DNA of 64,000 nucleotides from Zizania palustris (taxonomy: Eukaryota; Streptophyta; Magnoliopsida; Poales; Poaceae): the NCBI GenBank assembly GCA_019279435.1, contig JAAALK010000289.1, positions 48,487,164 to 48,551,163 on the forward strand. Reading direction: 5' to 3'. A program made the position numbers and the translations under genes. Numbering within the stretch: position 1 is the first letter of the stretch; every line of letters starts with the position of its first letter. The notes beneath the pieces are model-generated. The model searched no databases. It worked only from the letters and a program-made list of their open reading frames with translations, and was not told where the DNA came from. Of this stretch, positions 9,453 through 19,989 are shown piece after piece.

Positions 9453-12428
9453 CTACACCAGGAGAGTCCCAACCATTACAGTAATAGCTTCTCCCTGGAT
9501 TCGCACTCTCCTGTTTTCGCTGTCCAACTCCAAGTACAATGTTCCACTCCTTGGAGAAGCCTGGTGAAGTCATGTCACGATATATAGGCACTTTGTGGAA
9601 TATTTTCTGGAAATTACATGGAATGATAATTTGCTTGTTGAAAAGGTAGTAAGGGCATACTTGATATGCCGTCAGTTTTTGTTTCCCCAGCTTTCCACCC
9701 CAATAGGGTGCAAGAACACAATGTGCACTTCCACAGACTTGATCCTGTAAAAACACAGCGATTAATTACCCGGAGTCTATCTTCGTTCTCAAATAGATGG
9801 ATGACATTCCAGAATACGCGCAGACAAACTTAGAAGTTTGAAATCATCAATAGATTAAAAAACGTTAGGATTTGTTATGTGAAAATAATATTAAAACTCC
9901 ATTAATAGGTTAAAAAATATTATGATTTATTATATGAAAATAATATTAATAACTGTTATGAAAAATACTTTCACCTAGTTGTTTTTAATTTATAGATAGA
10001 AAAGAAATATGGAGATAAATGTAGTACTGGAGATTGTCATCTACTCCAGCAATCCCTCCTTTTCTATTTACTTATCACATTGCATTAGTTAACTTTAAAA
10101 TATGACCACTTTCTTTTTATCAATGAATTGTAAATATTTAAAATATATAGTACAATATAAGTATGCTGTATCATAAATACAACCCAAATAACTTTCTTCA
10201 ATATAATCTAACCATTTAAAAGTTATTAGTTTGTCAAATTTGAAACGTCAACGATGTAAAGTAAATAGGAAAGGAGGGAATATTTGAGAATGGCGGTAGT
10301 ACTGAGAGTTTCGTCATCTAGCTATTAGATGCATTATAAGGCTATTCACAACGGGGTTTCATAGCATTAATTACCATAACACATCATATTTTTTTTTGCT
10401 GATATGACATTCAATTAATGAGGGAAGAGAAGGAAGTAGTGTCATCACCATGACATGATGCTAACCCGTTTCCAAGACGGATGATCAGAGAGAGAGTATT
10501 TCATGAGAGCTATTTGCATTTAATTACACTGGTTAGCCTAAGAAATAGTGAAATAAAACTCTCTACTGAGAGAGGGTATTTTATTCACTTGCAAAGCTGA
10601 TATGGACTTTAGGAAACAGTGTTATGAAACCAACTACTGTGAATAGCCTAACATACAAAGTTTGTGGAACTAATAATATCGGTATTCTTGACTGAAATAA
10701 ATTACAGAAGGTCAGGATACTGAAGTCCTCTTTGATTTTATCGATACTTAACATGGCTATTTCCACAAATTAATCTATAGTGGATCCTCCATTACTAGTT
10801 TTCGACAATCCCTACGAAATAAAAGAGAATTCAACTCTTGGAAACATTGTCTCGATTGCCATTGCATTGATGTCAGTTATTTTCTGGATGATCCATAGAG
10901 TAAAGACAAAATACGGTAACTATATATAACACAAAACAAAACTGTAGAGACCTCGAGTAAAAATATGTTATGCACTTATGCACGATAGAAACAATCACAA
11001 AATGTCAAAATCTTCGTTTGAATACTGCTACCAATCATGTATCAAGATATGATTCTAATAACTCATGACGACAGATAAGTATAGACAAAAAGGTGCACAG
11101 TATATGAGATATCTGTATTTTTGCACTAGCATGGACAATGTTTAGTTAACATTTTAAAAGCCTCATTTCTCTGTATAAACAGCACAGGTTAAAGAATAGG
11201 GCATCACCTCATCAACCCCAAATTTTGGGCAGAAGAAACGTGAGAAGAAGTCATAACCAGATCCAGCAGGTGCAGGTCCTGTAATTAGTACCCCCCTTCC
11301 AGCACATTTTTTAATTTCATCAATGTTAGGGAGAATATTGTCAACTTCTTTTCCTGAAGAAAGTTCCACCTGAAGGCCATGTCAGAATTCTTTAGGGAGA
11401 AACAACTGAACAATTTCATCTCCCTCCTCTTAAAAAAAGGAATATACCATCAAGTTATCTTATCTTTAACAAAAGCTTATGAATCCTAGTACTGATTTTG
11501 CCGTACTGGAAGAGTATCAGAATTATTAGTGTTAGTTTTCCTAAGGTACTAAAATTAACAATAAATTTTATCAAGAACCGTAAAATTTTCCTTTAACATT
11601 TGCATCATATCCTTGCATGGCACATAAATATCTAGAAGTTCTTATCAAACAATGTTGTATAAATGGCTTTAAGTGAACTTCACCAGCATTATGCTTGTTT
11701 ACTTCTATTTGAATATTTAAAAGGAAGTTATGCAGGCAGAGAAGATATCATAAAGGACGACAGAGAGTACCATGAGGTCTCCGGCGGTTGTTGATTTCCA
11801 AACAGTGACGACTTGTGCGCCATTTAGAGTCTCCGGGATCGACGGCATCTCCGCAGAATCGCACTCCACAAGATCACTCACGGGGAAATCCAGCTCGATG
11901 AACAGCCTCTCACCTGAGACGCCCGTGTTCACTGGTGCAGGAACCTTCTTGGCAGTCAGGATGCCGGACTTGGTCACGAACTCGATCGTGACATGCTGCT
12001 TGGTAAGGACGGTGGTGAAGAGGAAATGGGCAGAGGCCAGTGTCGCGTGCCCGCAGATATCGACCTGGATACGAATACGCATCGAGTCGAGCAGCAGATG
12101 AACACGAGAAGAAACCTAAGCTGTGAGATTTGTGGAGGAGATTGTTGGAAAGGTAGGCGACCTCGGTGACCGGAGTGAACCAGCGGAGGCGGAACCTCGG
12201 CGTGGGGGCGGGGGCGGCGGCTGCGGCGGTGGAGGCAGAGGAGAGGTCGCGGACGAGGAAGGCGGTCATGGGGAGGTTGAACTCGGTGGCAACGAAATGC
12301 ATCCACCGCTCGTCCGCGGCCGCGTCCTCCTCCCCCTCCAGGAGGCACACCGCGGCGGGGTTGCCCGTGAACGGCTCGGCCGCGAACGCGTCCACCTGCG
12401 ACCGCGCCGGCGTCGCCAACGTCAGCAT
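9453..12428 (-). CDS. PhzF-family isomerase-like protein, five exons
   Basis: Exons on the minus strand are 12428-12162, 12064-11771, 11369-11208, 9744-9661 and 9560-9453. All introns are GT-AG and all junctions are in phase, giving 304 residues, the usual length for the family. Conserved blocks are VDAFAAEPFTGNPAAVC near residue 12, FTPVTEV and CGHATLASAH around 83-101, GILTAKK, and DQVCGSAHC in exon 4. PhzF-like proteins have two similar diaminopimelate-epimerase-type halves, and the plant members are soluble proteins of poorly known substrate. The histidine of GHAT and the aspartate of EDQVCGSA are present. The position where bacterial and many plant members have S-E-T (catalytic Glu) reads FNLPMTAFL here. 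The start at 12428 is the ATG nearest the conserved N-terminus. No stops or frameshifts, so the gene looks functional at sequence level. Confidence 0.9.
10054..10278. mobile_element. Stowaway-like MITE in intron 3 of the PhzF-like gene
   Basis: About 225 bases with inverted ends CCCTCCTTTTCTATTTACTT and its near complement ending GGAAAGGAGGG. The CCCTCC start resembles Stowaway (Tc1/mariner-derived) MITEs. The TA duplication is not clean. Confidence 0.65.
10340..10648. mobile_element. Tourist-like MITE in intron 3 of the PhzF-like gene
   Basis: A 309-base element with ends GGCTATTCACAACGG and the complement of CTGTGAATAGCC, flanked by TAA at 10337-10339 and 10649-10651. The TAA three-base duplication fits PIF/Harbinger MITEs. 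The small minus-strand frame inside (10581-10766) is not a gene. Confidence 0.8.
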
Positions 12429-12593
12429 CGGGCGCCATCCAGCGCGAATAGCACTCAACAAAGAGAAAGCGAGAAGGGCAGTGTTCTGACCACGGCGTAT
12501 TGGATGACGCTCTTGCCCATTTCCTTGAACCACCAGCTCCACGACGGCGGCTGCTGCTCCAAATTCGTGTCTGAGTCGACGCGGCCGAGCTGC

Positions 12594-12605
12594 TGTTTTA
12601 TAATA
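12594..12605 (-). promoter_or_regulatory. TATA-like element of the PhzF-like gene
   Basis: The minus strand reads CTATTATAAAAC about 170 bases upstream of the start codon at 12428, a plausible distance for a 5' UTR of about 140 bases. Assignment is by position only. Confidence 0.45.
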
Positions 12606-12713
12606 GCAGCATATCGTGTTGCTCAAGAAGGTTGTGGCCCATTTCCTACCAATTCCTCGACGGCTGCAAACTCGTATTTGTGACTCTGTCGGCCCGCCTA
12701 TCATGCGTTGTAG

Positions 12714-12890
12714 AGCATCTCTAATAGATTATCTAGATTTTTTAATTTAAAAATTTAAGATTCTGGAAAAAAATTGAGATAACCCTAAACAAATACATTT
12801 CCTAAACTATTTCATAAATCTCTTTTCACCTATTTTAAATTTAGGATTAACTTTTACTCCATCATCATTTTCACTAGCGTCACTCTCTCC
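12714..12890. other. Upstream AT-rich stretch, possible MITE remnant
   Basis: It begins GAGCATCTCTAATAG, a start often seen on grass MITEs, but I find no matching inverted end, so only a truncated copy is possible. Nothing else is seen. Confidence 0.3.
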
Positions 12891-13726
12891 CAGTGGCGGA
12901 TCTAGGATTTATATAATGAGGGTACGAAATTAAACAGGCTACAAATCACGTATATAATATACCAAAAATTGATTTAATAACAATGATAAACTAAATCGAT
13001 GATAAATACTCAATCTAGATACACATATATCAAAATAATTTATATCACATTCTCAACACTAGTGAACCAATATAATTTCTAATGAATAATAATAAAACAT
13101 AAGAAAAAAATAGAACTTCTTCCATCTAGATAGGGAAGCAGCCAGTAGAAGTCGTCGTGACTGCCATACCAACTACCAAGGTTATGGTCTATATCTTGTG
13201 GACAATGAGTGTGTTTGACAAATTACATTAGATGGTACCAATAAAATATTTTCTATAGAGGATAGTCAAATTTACTTATACCACATTCAAACAGACAACT
13301 TTCACAATTATCATGAAGATCAAATCAATATAAGAAAATTTATGGCATCTTTATAACATACCATAGAAAAGTACATCATAGACTGTCATGTAACAAGATG
13401 ATTTTTTATTTTTCCAGGAACTTATTTAAAAGGACTAAAAACAATAATAGCATTATATTAAACACATACTACTTTTTCAGCGATATGTAATGACGTAGTG
13501 ATATTCGTTGGCTATTAGGAAGATATGACAAAAGATGAATAGAGTTAGTTAATTAGAAAAGTAGATTATTGGACTAACCATTAAATTATCGGTCTATATT
13601 TTAACCCAATTAAAACACACACATATATATGTACATACATATACATACATATATATATACTCAAATTTTTGCAAAAAAATTGGGGGTACAAGTGTACCCC
13701 CATGCTCCATGCTGGATCCGCCCCTG
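12891..13726. mobile_element. Non-autonomous hAT transposon
   Basis: An 836-base AT-rich element with inverted ends CAGTGGCGGATCTAGGATT and the complement of GCTGGATCCGCCCCTG. The flanks are CTCTCTCC (12883-12890) and CTCTCTCG (13727-13734), an eight-base duplication with one difference. CAGGGGCGGA-type ends with eight-base duplications are typical of hAT elements. No transposase remains. Confidence 0.8.
13614..13660. repeat. Simple AC/AT microsatellite
   Basis: Interrupted (AC)n, (ATAC)n and (AT)n runs inside the hAT element. Confidence 0.85.
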
Positions 13727-13734
13727 CTCTCTCG

Positions 13735-15009
13735 TGGGTGTATTTTTTTCTGCTCCTTCCACCAGATCCAGCGTGTCATCTGCACCCGACCGGACGCCAA
13801 ATCTAAGCTTCTCTTCCGATTCATCGGTCGGCCGTTGGCACATGATCTTGGGATACCTCAACTCTTATCCATGATCTCATGACTTGATATCCCTTTTTCT
13901 CTCATAGTGTATTTGGCCAAGGAGAGCGCGGTGTCGGTGAGCACTAGTTGAGAGTTGTTGGTGTCGTTTTTGGTCACACGTGTGGCCTTAGATGTCTGCT
14001 TAATTCCAGTGCATATCCTATAATCTTAGAAAAAAGGGTTTCAGACATGCCAATCAATTTGACCCTATAACTGATAAGAAAGAATAAAAATGATGTCAGT
14101 AGTAAAGTCAATCAGCTATCGAGCCAATGACCGTGGCAAGAATAAGCCAATCACAAGTAATGGCACCAATTGGTTGTGGGGTCGATGACCATGGCAACAC
14201 TATCGTGGCTGAGTACGCCATCAGCCGACAAGGTAAAATCTTTGCACATAAAGGCCGATGAATACTTCCAGAAGCAAATAAGATATATCATGGAATTAAA
14301 GATAATCGATCGCCTTGTACTCCAATAGAAACTAAATCTAGCATACCAGACAATGTATCCATATTATTAAATCATCACAACAACAAGATCAGACCTAACC
14401 AAGATAGTTGCTAATCACGAGAAATCAATAATACTTCAACACATCCGACATACTTTATTTAGATGAATGGTATATAGCATGAATCAGGTACAATAGAACG
14501 AGATGTCGGACCTAACCGATGAAACCTCAAACTATGCAGGTTAATGGTTTTTTAATTATAGAAAATGTAATTGATTCCTAAAAAATATGAAACTTGACAT
14601 GGTGTCATTATATCATACATATATAATATGGTAAAAAATTCATAATGTTTCGACAAAATTTTCAAGTATGACCTTTAGAAATTGGACAACCTTCGAGAAG
14701 GTTTAGTAGTTTAGGGATGAAATGAGTTAGGTTTAGAAGAAAATCTGTATTCAAATATTTGTTTGAACTTAAAACTTTTTGTACTACTAAAATTGGTCTT
14801 TTTTTGAGTTAGTTTGCTATTTTTGGTTAAAAAAGTTGTTTATAGGATTTTAAGTAAAAGATCCCAAATTTAAACTAAAAGTGCATTAAATTTGTTTATT
14901 TGATCTAAGAAAATTTGTAGGAGTAAACATAAGTGTATATTATATAATGCCAAATTATGGGATTTTTACTGTCCTTTTTCTATTTTATATTTTTTTTAAA
15001 AAATAAAAA
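13735..15009. other. Unclassified non-coding stretch
   Basis: No gene. The part up to about 14560 has the look of a decayed LTR or leader. The AT-rich part from 14540 may belong to the outer CACTA element but holds no recognizable terminus. I could not place the left CACTA edge here. Confidence 0.4.
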
Positions 15010-15176
15010 AATCTTTGTCGAGTGTAATTATCCCTGGCACTCGGCAAAGAAATGGTTTATTTTTAATTTTTTTTTTGCCGAGTGGCTTACTGGTGGCACT
15101 CGGTAAACATTTTTTTTTAAAAAAATTGTTCGCCGAGTGCCTCCCAATTTGGCACTCGGCGAACCTTCGGTATAGG
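15010..15176. repeat. Left subterminal repeats of CACTA-2
   Basis: Three inverted pairs of GCCGAGTG and CACTCGGC motifs (for example GCACTCGGCAAAG and CGCCGAGTGCC), the same motif as at 36872-37494. Confidence 0.8.
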
Positions 15177-15194
15177 CTAAAAAAGCCCCGCAGA

Positions 15195-15610
15195 TCTGGG
15201 CGCACAGTGCGCCCAGATCTGTCTCCCCCGCTCCCACAGCACCCCACCGCCTACTCCCCCCGCTCCCCGCACCTCGTCGCCTGCTCCCCCACCGGCGGCC
15301 GCCCCCCGCTCCGTGCACCCCGCAGCCGGCCGCCTCCCCGCCCTCGGCCGCCGCCCCCCGGCCCCACCGCCCCCCGCCCGCCCTGCGCCCCCCGCGCTGC
15401 CCCTGGCCGCCGGCCGCCGGCCCCGCCGCCCCCCGCCCGGCCTGCGCCCCCCGCGCCGCCCCGGCCGCTGGCCCCCCCGTCCTGCCTGCGCCCCCCGCGC
15501 CGCCCCCGGCCGCCGGCCCAGCCGCCCCTGGCCGCCGGCCAACCTCGCCGGCCCCGCCGCCCTCGGCCACCGGCTCCGCTGCTCCCGGCCACCGGTCCCG
15601 GCACCGGCTC
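15195..15610. repeat. Extremely GC-rich low-complexity tract
   Basis: About 400 bases of CGCCCCCGGCC-like sequence next to the CACTA-2 subterminal repeats. It gives long proline/alanine or glycine/arginine frames on both strands, which are compositional artefacts. Confidence 0.75.
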
Positions 15611-15621
15611 CGCCTTCCTAC

Positions 15622-16005
15622 CACTACTACAAAGCGACACTGTAGCGGCGGGCAAAATCGACCTATATTGGCGGGCATCCAGTCCACCACTGCTCTAACA
15701 CCACTGCTATCGCTGGTTAGCAGTGGCGGTCAGAGCGCCCGCCACCGCTATGTCAACAGCAGTGGCGGGCGCGCTGACCTCATCGGCCCGCCACTGCTAT
15801 TATCAATATCAGTGGCGGGCAGATGATGTCAACGCGCCCGCCACTACTATGTCAAAAGCAGTGGCGGGTGCGCTGACCTCATCTGCCCGCCACTGCCGTT
15901 ATCAATAGCAGTGGCGGGCAGATGATGTCAGCGCGCCCGCCACCACTGTGTCAACAACAGTAACGGGCAAGCTACCTCATCTGCCCGCCACTACTGTGTA
16001 TAAGC
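15622..16005. repeat. Left subterminal repeats of CACTA-1
   Basis: Alternating AGTGGCGGGC and GCCCGCCACT motifs every 30-60 bases, with CTGACCTCATC and GATGATGTCA spacers. These are expected binding sites for the element's own DNA-binding protein. Confidence 0.9.
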
Positions 16006-16039
16006 CATAACACAGAATGCTGTGATCCCACAAACCAAA

Positions 16040-16150
16040 ACACAGAAATTATATGCTTCACACAGCCATCCACATACACAGCAGCAAAACATCCACATAT
16101 CCACATACACAGCAGCAAAACATCCACATATCCACGTACACATCCACAAC
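16040..16150. repeat. Short tandem repeat of about 33 bases
   Basis: Units with ACACAGCAGCAAAACATCCA occur twice, followed by degenerate CACATCCACAACAAC. Confidence 0.7.
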
Positions 16151-16315
16151 AACAACACATCAACACAACAACCATCAATCTCATCAATTTTCAAAAATTT
16201 ACAAAGTTTACATTTTCCGGTTTATGTTTCACAATAACCATCCATCAACACAATTCATTGTTTCACAAATACATGCTCATGCGGTTTATGTTTTCTTGGA
16301 AGGCTAACTCATATC

Positions 16316-19300
16316 TTAATTGGTTCGCCTTTTCATTCTTCCGGCCCAATCATACAGAGTTGGATGCTTGGCCACTTCACTCTCAGGATCGAAAAATACT
16401 CCAAGCTCATAAAGAATCTCATGCATCGTGAAGCGGCACATCCTTGATACGATTTCGTACATTTGTGATTCAGAGAGTTGGCTCTTCTGGGCAACGGTTG
16501 ATGGACCTGACGCCTGCATACGTAAAATATAAGTACATACGCTGCAAGTTATATTAGATTAACACACAAGAAATCAACTTACTTCTTTAGTATCCTCAGA
16601 TATTGTCCGCCCAAACTTTCCTAAGTTATTGCTCATGAAATCACAAGTATAGTAGCCACAATGCACGGAACCAAGAGATTGTTTGTGACACTTCAAAATA
16701 GACAAAGTTAGAACGATATATAGTTTGGCTTTATCAATTGAATTAACAAATTTAAAAATATAATATTACCGGATAGTTGGTTCTGATAAGCATTTCTTTC
16801 GGCCTCTGTGGATCATGTGGGCCACCTAACTTTTCCACGTAGTATCTATATGCACTCTGAATAACATTTAATATATCTTGATATTCTTTTTTGGGTTTGT
16901 CGAGCGAGTCGAGCACATAAACCCTTGAGCTCTTTGGGTATATCAGAAGTGCAATCCAATGATCACTATCGAAAGAAGTAATATATGATTATGTTAGTTT
17001 CATAATCGATAAAACGTGTTTAAGTGGATATAGTGGGTATACTTACTTAAAGTTATATGCCCCACTTATCATTTCTCTGTCCTTCCATTGATACATGCAC
17101 CGCGCAATATACAACGCGGCACAACTCCTTTTGTTCTTCTTAAGTTTGTCTTCGTCTTTATTGAACATCTTTCTTTGAAATTTTTTCTTACCCGCAGTCC
17201 AGTACTTGCTATCATTCTGGTTTAGTGTCGGGTTCAGCGCACTTTGGCTTATTAATGACGGGTTTAAGTACCCATACAATTTAGACTCGTCACCGCGTGA
17301 ATTACAACTGCATATGTTATAAAACAATAGTCAATATAATACATTATTTATTTTTGCTTTGTATTGACAAAGTATAAAGTACTTACATGCACCAGAGCAT
17401 CATGCTTGTGATGTCGGTTCGCTTCAGACGAAACATCCGATGGAAGTCGTCGAAAAATAGTGCAAGCTTAAACTCTGGGCAGTTGAATATTTCTTGTGGA
17501 ACCTTCAGTTCTATTTGTGTTACTCCTAACGAAGACGCTTCGAGATACCAGTCATGAAATGTTTTCATCGTCCAAGGCATACAATTAAGTACTCCTTGGG
17601 GTAATAATGGTTTGCTTGGTTCGTATTCGATATAATCCTCGTCTCCGTAGGTCCTCTTATCAACAGAAAGTGAGCCCGCATGCTTTTGTACTGGAGCCTT
17701 TATGGGAGCCGCTTCGGGCATAGAACGTGTTTGCCCCAAAGTATTAAAAAATTTATGCATCTCAGATTTCAGCACAGAACACTGCCCAACTTGAACAGTT
17801 ATCTTGTGGATTGCTGGCTTTGGGCATGCATCTTGTTTTTCAGGCTCGGCAGCAACTAGCACTAGCACTTTTGTTATGGGATTGGCCACCGGCACTTGAG
17901 GATCAGCCGGAACTGGCACTTGAGGCTCAGTCGAAACTAGCACTGGCATTTGATCTGGCTCTGGCACATTTGTGTTGGGCTCATCAGTGGGCTCAAGCAC
18001 TGGCACTGGCACTGGCTTTGTCACTTGAGGATCAGAAGTCACTTTCGATTCTATCACTTCTGCCACTTTATTGGGCACTGGCTCTTCCTCTGCCTTTTCC
18101 TCTATTTCACGCTCATCAACAGGTGATAATGATCCTATATTTTGCACATCCTGAGATGAAAGATATGTGGGGGATTGTGATGAGACAATAGGTGATTTAC
18201 TCTGAGAACTTGTCTGCAGTAATTTGATATCTCGGCTCGCCCATAGGACAAAGTTATTTAGAGCATCTCCGATTGTCTCAATCCCCTCATCAGGCATTGG
18301 AAGATCCAAGGGGTCATTAATAAATCTGTCGTTGGTGATCTCATTGACCTGAACCTTGGTATAGTCAGCAGGAATAGGCCGATTGTGAAATAAATCCCCA
18401 GGCATAGCAATGCCTCGTGCAGCCTCTTGGGAATGCCCTTTGCGCCCTATCGGTACATGCAGGCTGCATGGTGTGTCCTCTTTAATATAATTTACAGGAA
18501 ATTTGTCTTGTACTGAGCCAACACTGCTTGGTACGTCGAGTCGTACCTCTGGCACAATTATTTGTCCAGCTGCAGCCTGCATTATGTTTGGATTCTCGTT
18601 AATAAATTCAAAAAAGTGTCGCTCCCACTCTGCACGGCGCTCTGCGGCGTCGTCTGTGCGTGCTTGACGCTTCTTGTATGTGGCACCCTCCTGTTTCTTG
18701 AAAGTATTTTTCCAGGGTGCTATAGAAGAGACACCTCGGGTGCGCCCTCGATGTGCCTCGTTTCCGAGAGCAGATGTAAGCTGGTCATTACATCCCTCGG
18801 GCTTGAACTTTCCAGTCTTCTCCAACTCAGCGATTTCCTGTGCTTTCTGGAATACTTCACTAGTCCGTGAGTCGGAGAGCATGTATTGGCCCTCGGGTGT
18901 TTTTTTAGCTCGACCTAGGAGCCATCTCTTAGTGCGCTGATCAGCACCTAAAAACTATTCAGGTAACCCAGCCGCACGGTCCTCCTCCTCCTTTCTACTC
19001 CACTCATCCTCCTTAGCCTTATATCCACCTGGCCCAAGTTTATGGGGGAACTTATTCTTCTTATTAAGTTCTTTGAACATTATGCTCTCTTGTTTGGCTT
19101 CTTCCGAGCAATGCTGCATTTTGAATTCGTTCCATTTATTTGGCGTTATAAAGCCGTAGTCATTGAGTGACAACTCATCTTTCTGAAGGTATTATGTGTT
19201 CAGTTTAGTCCTAAATGTACGGAGAGCCTTCCCGATAGTCTTCAATGTGGCAGCTTTAGCGTCTTCTAAGCGGTCTTCCGGGAATTTATAATGCGCTTTT

Positions 19301-19936
19301 ATATGCTGCCACAATTCGTTCTTTGTAGCTTCAGGGACAGTCTTCCAATTTTTCCAAACTATCTTACATCGCTCCCTGGCGAGACATCCACAGTCGTTAC
19401 GCCACTTCGCTGTGATTTCTTTTGGCTTCTTTGGAGCCCCATCAACATGCACTTCTTCAACCTCATAGATAGCTGTATGCAGCTTGTTCTTCTCCCGTTT
19501 CCCTCTCCTCTTCGCATTTGCAGACGATGTTGTGGCAGCGGGCTCAACATCTGTTCGCTCAGCTGACTCAATAGCTGGGACAATAGTTGTTCTTTTCTCG
19601 ACTTGGAATAATCGACGCTTGCTTCCTCGCTTTGGACGATCCTACGATGATAGACAATGTGAGCTTCAGGAATGTAATCCTCGGTTAGAAGCTGCTCTGA
19701 CTTGTTACTAACGTAATAATTACCTCCGCTTGAGCTTCAGGAATGTAATCCTCATCGGCGTCTTCTCTCGTTCTCTTCTTCCTAGGCTCCATTGGATGTT
19801 CATTCTCCGGAGAGTGGTACGAAGATTCGCTATCGGAGGATCCTTCAGATGAACCCTCTTTATTTGTTTTTGCGGGAGACTCGTAGATGAGCTCCTCGAT
19901 GGAACGTCCTTCTTCCGCCATAGATAAACTATTCAT
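16316..19936 (-). pseudogene. CACTA-1 second gene: Transposase_24-like/DUF8039 with Ulp1 protease
   Basis: Multi-exon minus-strand gene. The first exon (19936 to about 19706) is acidic. The long middle exon (about 19600-17383) has a Transposase_24-like segment (NDYGFITPNKWNEF) and a DUF8039-like segment (PCSLHVPIGRKGHS, ADYTKVQVNEI). A donor GTAAGTAC follows at about 17388. Later exons (17315-17043, about 16966-16770, 16711-16583, 16513-16316) encode a C48/Ulp1-type cysteine protease: SDHW with the catalytic His, VLDSLD with the Asp, HCGYYTC with the Cys. The middle exon has two in-frame stops at 19192-19194 and 18955-18957 in one continuous frame, so this copy is broken. Some CACTA elements carry such Ulp1 domains; their role in transposition is not established. 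A GAGCTTCAGGAATG segment is duplicated at 19660 and 19730 around the first intron. Confidence 0.75.
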
Positions 19937-19989
19937 ATTAAGAGGCTAATGTATCAGAATTTTGGTTATGCAAAAAAGGTCTGATGTCA

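Noticed and set aside
13900..15010. Left terminal inverted repeat of the outer CACTA element
   Set aside because: No CACTACGGGAAC or close variant, and no AGA-flanked end, was found.
15015..15698. Long proline/alanine-rich open frame on plus, and glycine/arginine frames on minus
   Set aside because: All frames are open because the tract is nearly pure C and G; no domain, and it crosses the edge of the inner CACTA element.
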